Of a stretch of 7,143 nt of DNA, positions 6,708 through 7,143 are shown in pieces. The notes beneath the pieces were generated by a model that worked only from the letters and a program-made list of their open reading frames with translations, did no database searches and was not told the DNA's origin. The stretch spans positions 1 to 7,143 of the forward strand of contig JAYEJW010000534.1 of the NCBI GenBank assembly GCA_034716535.1, given 5' to 3'. The DNA is from JAYEJW01 sp034716535 (lineage in GTDB: Bacteria; Pseudomonadota; Gammaproteobacteria; Chromatiales; Chromatiaceae). Position 1 is the first letter of the stretch. Each line of letters starts with the position of its first letter. Position numbers and translations under genes: made by a program.

Positions 6708-7143
6708 GTTGCTGGGTTAACGCCTGTTGTTAGCGCTCGGTTTAGTTCACCAGATTTTCTCTAAGTAAATCGCGTCGCACCTCCCGCTCTGCTCCACCGT
6801 CGCCTTTCTGTCCGGCGAGGTTCGAAGATCCGCGGCCAGGTGTGCGATCTTTCTTCGACTGAAGACGACTAGGATGACAGGCCGAGATACACGGTGCTGA
6901 GAGACGGCTGCCGGCCAGAAGCGGAAGCACCGAAAGGGCTAGAAGCCTGAACTTGTACGTCCGGTTTCTGGCCCTCTCTCGACGTTCGCCATCAAGCACA
7001 TCAAGCTCGGTGCTAGACTAGTGTCTGAATGGAAACTCGGTTTTATTCGCCAGCACCGGCATCCCCGAATGGCCGCCGCGGCACGTTTTCACTCAATAAC
7101 GAATCAGTTGACGGGAATGGGCGACATTAATGAGAGCGAATCT
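6708..7143. other. Intergenic region without a convincing gene
   Basis: This 436-nt stretch looks less GC-rich than the genes before it and has no reading frame with a good start, a Shine-Dalgarno and protein-like composition. It contains a small hairpin (TCTTC-GACT-GAAGA, 6852-6865), the long interrupted inverted repeat described separately (6899-6980), the word CGGTGCTAGA or similar near 6892 and 7008, and a possible mobile-element boundary near 7016. TTGACG-like and TTAATG-like words at about 7108-7133 are too closely spaced to call a promoter. No terminator with a T-tract follows the radical SAM gene. Confidence 0.6.
6899..6980. repeat. Interrupted inverted repeat, possible structured RNA or cruciform
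   Basis: GAGAGA (6899-6904) pairs with TCTCTC (6975-6980). After an 8-nt versus 1-nt internal bulge, GGCCAGAAGC (6913-6922) pairs with GTTTCTGGCC (6964-6973), 10 bp with one G-T pair. The 41-nt loop holds another small hairpin (GGGCT-AGA-AGCCT). A competing stem pairs CGGTGCT (6892-6898) with AGCACCG (6926-6932). It interleaves with the main stem and so could give a pseudoknot or a switch. There is no T-tract, so it is not a standard terminator. Confidence 0.5.

Noticed and set aside
6712..6745. Integron attC site
   Set aside because: GTTAAC and GTTAGC words occur, but there are no matching complementary R and L boxes or extended stem, and no integrase or cassette gene is present.
6913..6973. 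Group II intron domain V
   Set aside because: ACGTCCGGTTTC and an upstream AGC resemble the domain V strands, but the length between them and the missing GAAA-capped upper helix do not fit the 34-nt domain. No reverse transcriptase frame is in the window.
6742..6999. 85-residue minus-strand open frame starting at GTG 6999
   Set aside because: It has no Shine-Dalgarno, a rare start codon and a composition unlike a folded protein, and it runs through the inverted repeat. Probably chance.

Overview
The window is GC-rich proteobacterial DNA. The gene families and their order (a MoxR ATPase, then DUF58, DUF4381 and two Bat-type VWA proteins) are typical of Gammaproteobacteria. I cannot name a genus. 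A 100-N block shows that this is a scaffold from a draft or metagenome assembly.

Region 1 (1-3901, minus strand) is a compact operon read right to left: MoxR AAA+ ATPase, DUF58 protein, DUF4381 membrane protein, BatA-like VWA protein, then a BatB-like VWA protein cut off by the window edge. Genes overlap or sit 3-7 nt apart, except for a 40-nt interval before batA that carries degenerate heptamer repeats. In the known families, the MoxR ATPase is thought to act as a chaperone or activator on VWA-domain partners, and the Bat proteins form a membrane-anchored complex linked to envelope stress or aerotolerance. The rest of that set (TPR/BatC and BatD) would be expected beyond coordinate 1.

Region 2 (3902-4491) has an AT-rich divergent promoter region followed by a plus-strand hemerythrin-like (HHE) protein with a strong Shine-Dalgarno.

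Region 3 (4492-4808) is intergenic. It holds a two-copy 37-nt tandem repeat, a weak terminator candidate, and a perfect FNR/CRP-family palindrome (TTGAC-N4-GTCAA). The palindrome is spaced from a TATAGA -10 element exactly as in a class II activator-dependent promoter.

Region 4 (4809-6707, plus strand) is a cobalamin-binding-type radical SAM protein with a DUF4070-like region and an unassigned C-terminal extension of about 135 residues. Its putative control by an O2- or NO-responsive FNR-family regulator fits an oxygen-labile Fe-S enzyme. This is the most interesting part of the window.

Region 5 (6708-7143) has no convincing gene. It contains a long interrupted inverted repeat (6899-6980) that may form a structured RNA or cruciform, and a possible mobile-element end near 7016. 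I see no definite new multi-gene system. The best leads are the FNR-type promoter with its extended radical SAM protein, and the structured element after it.
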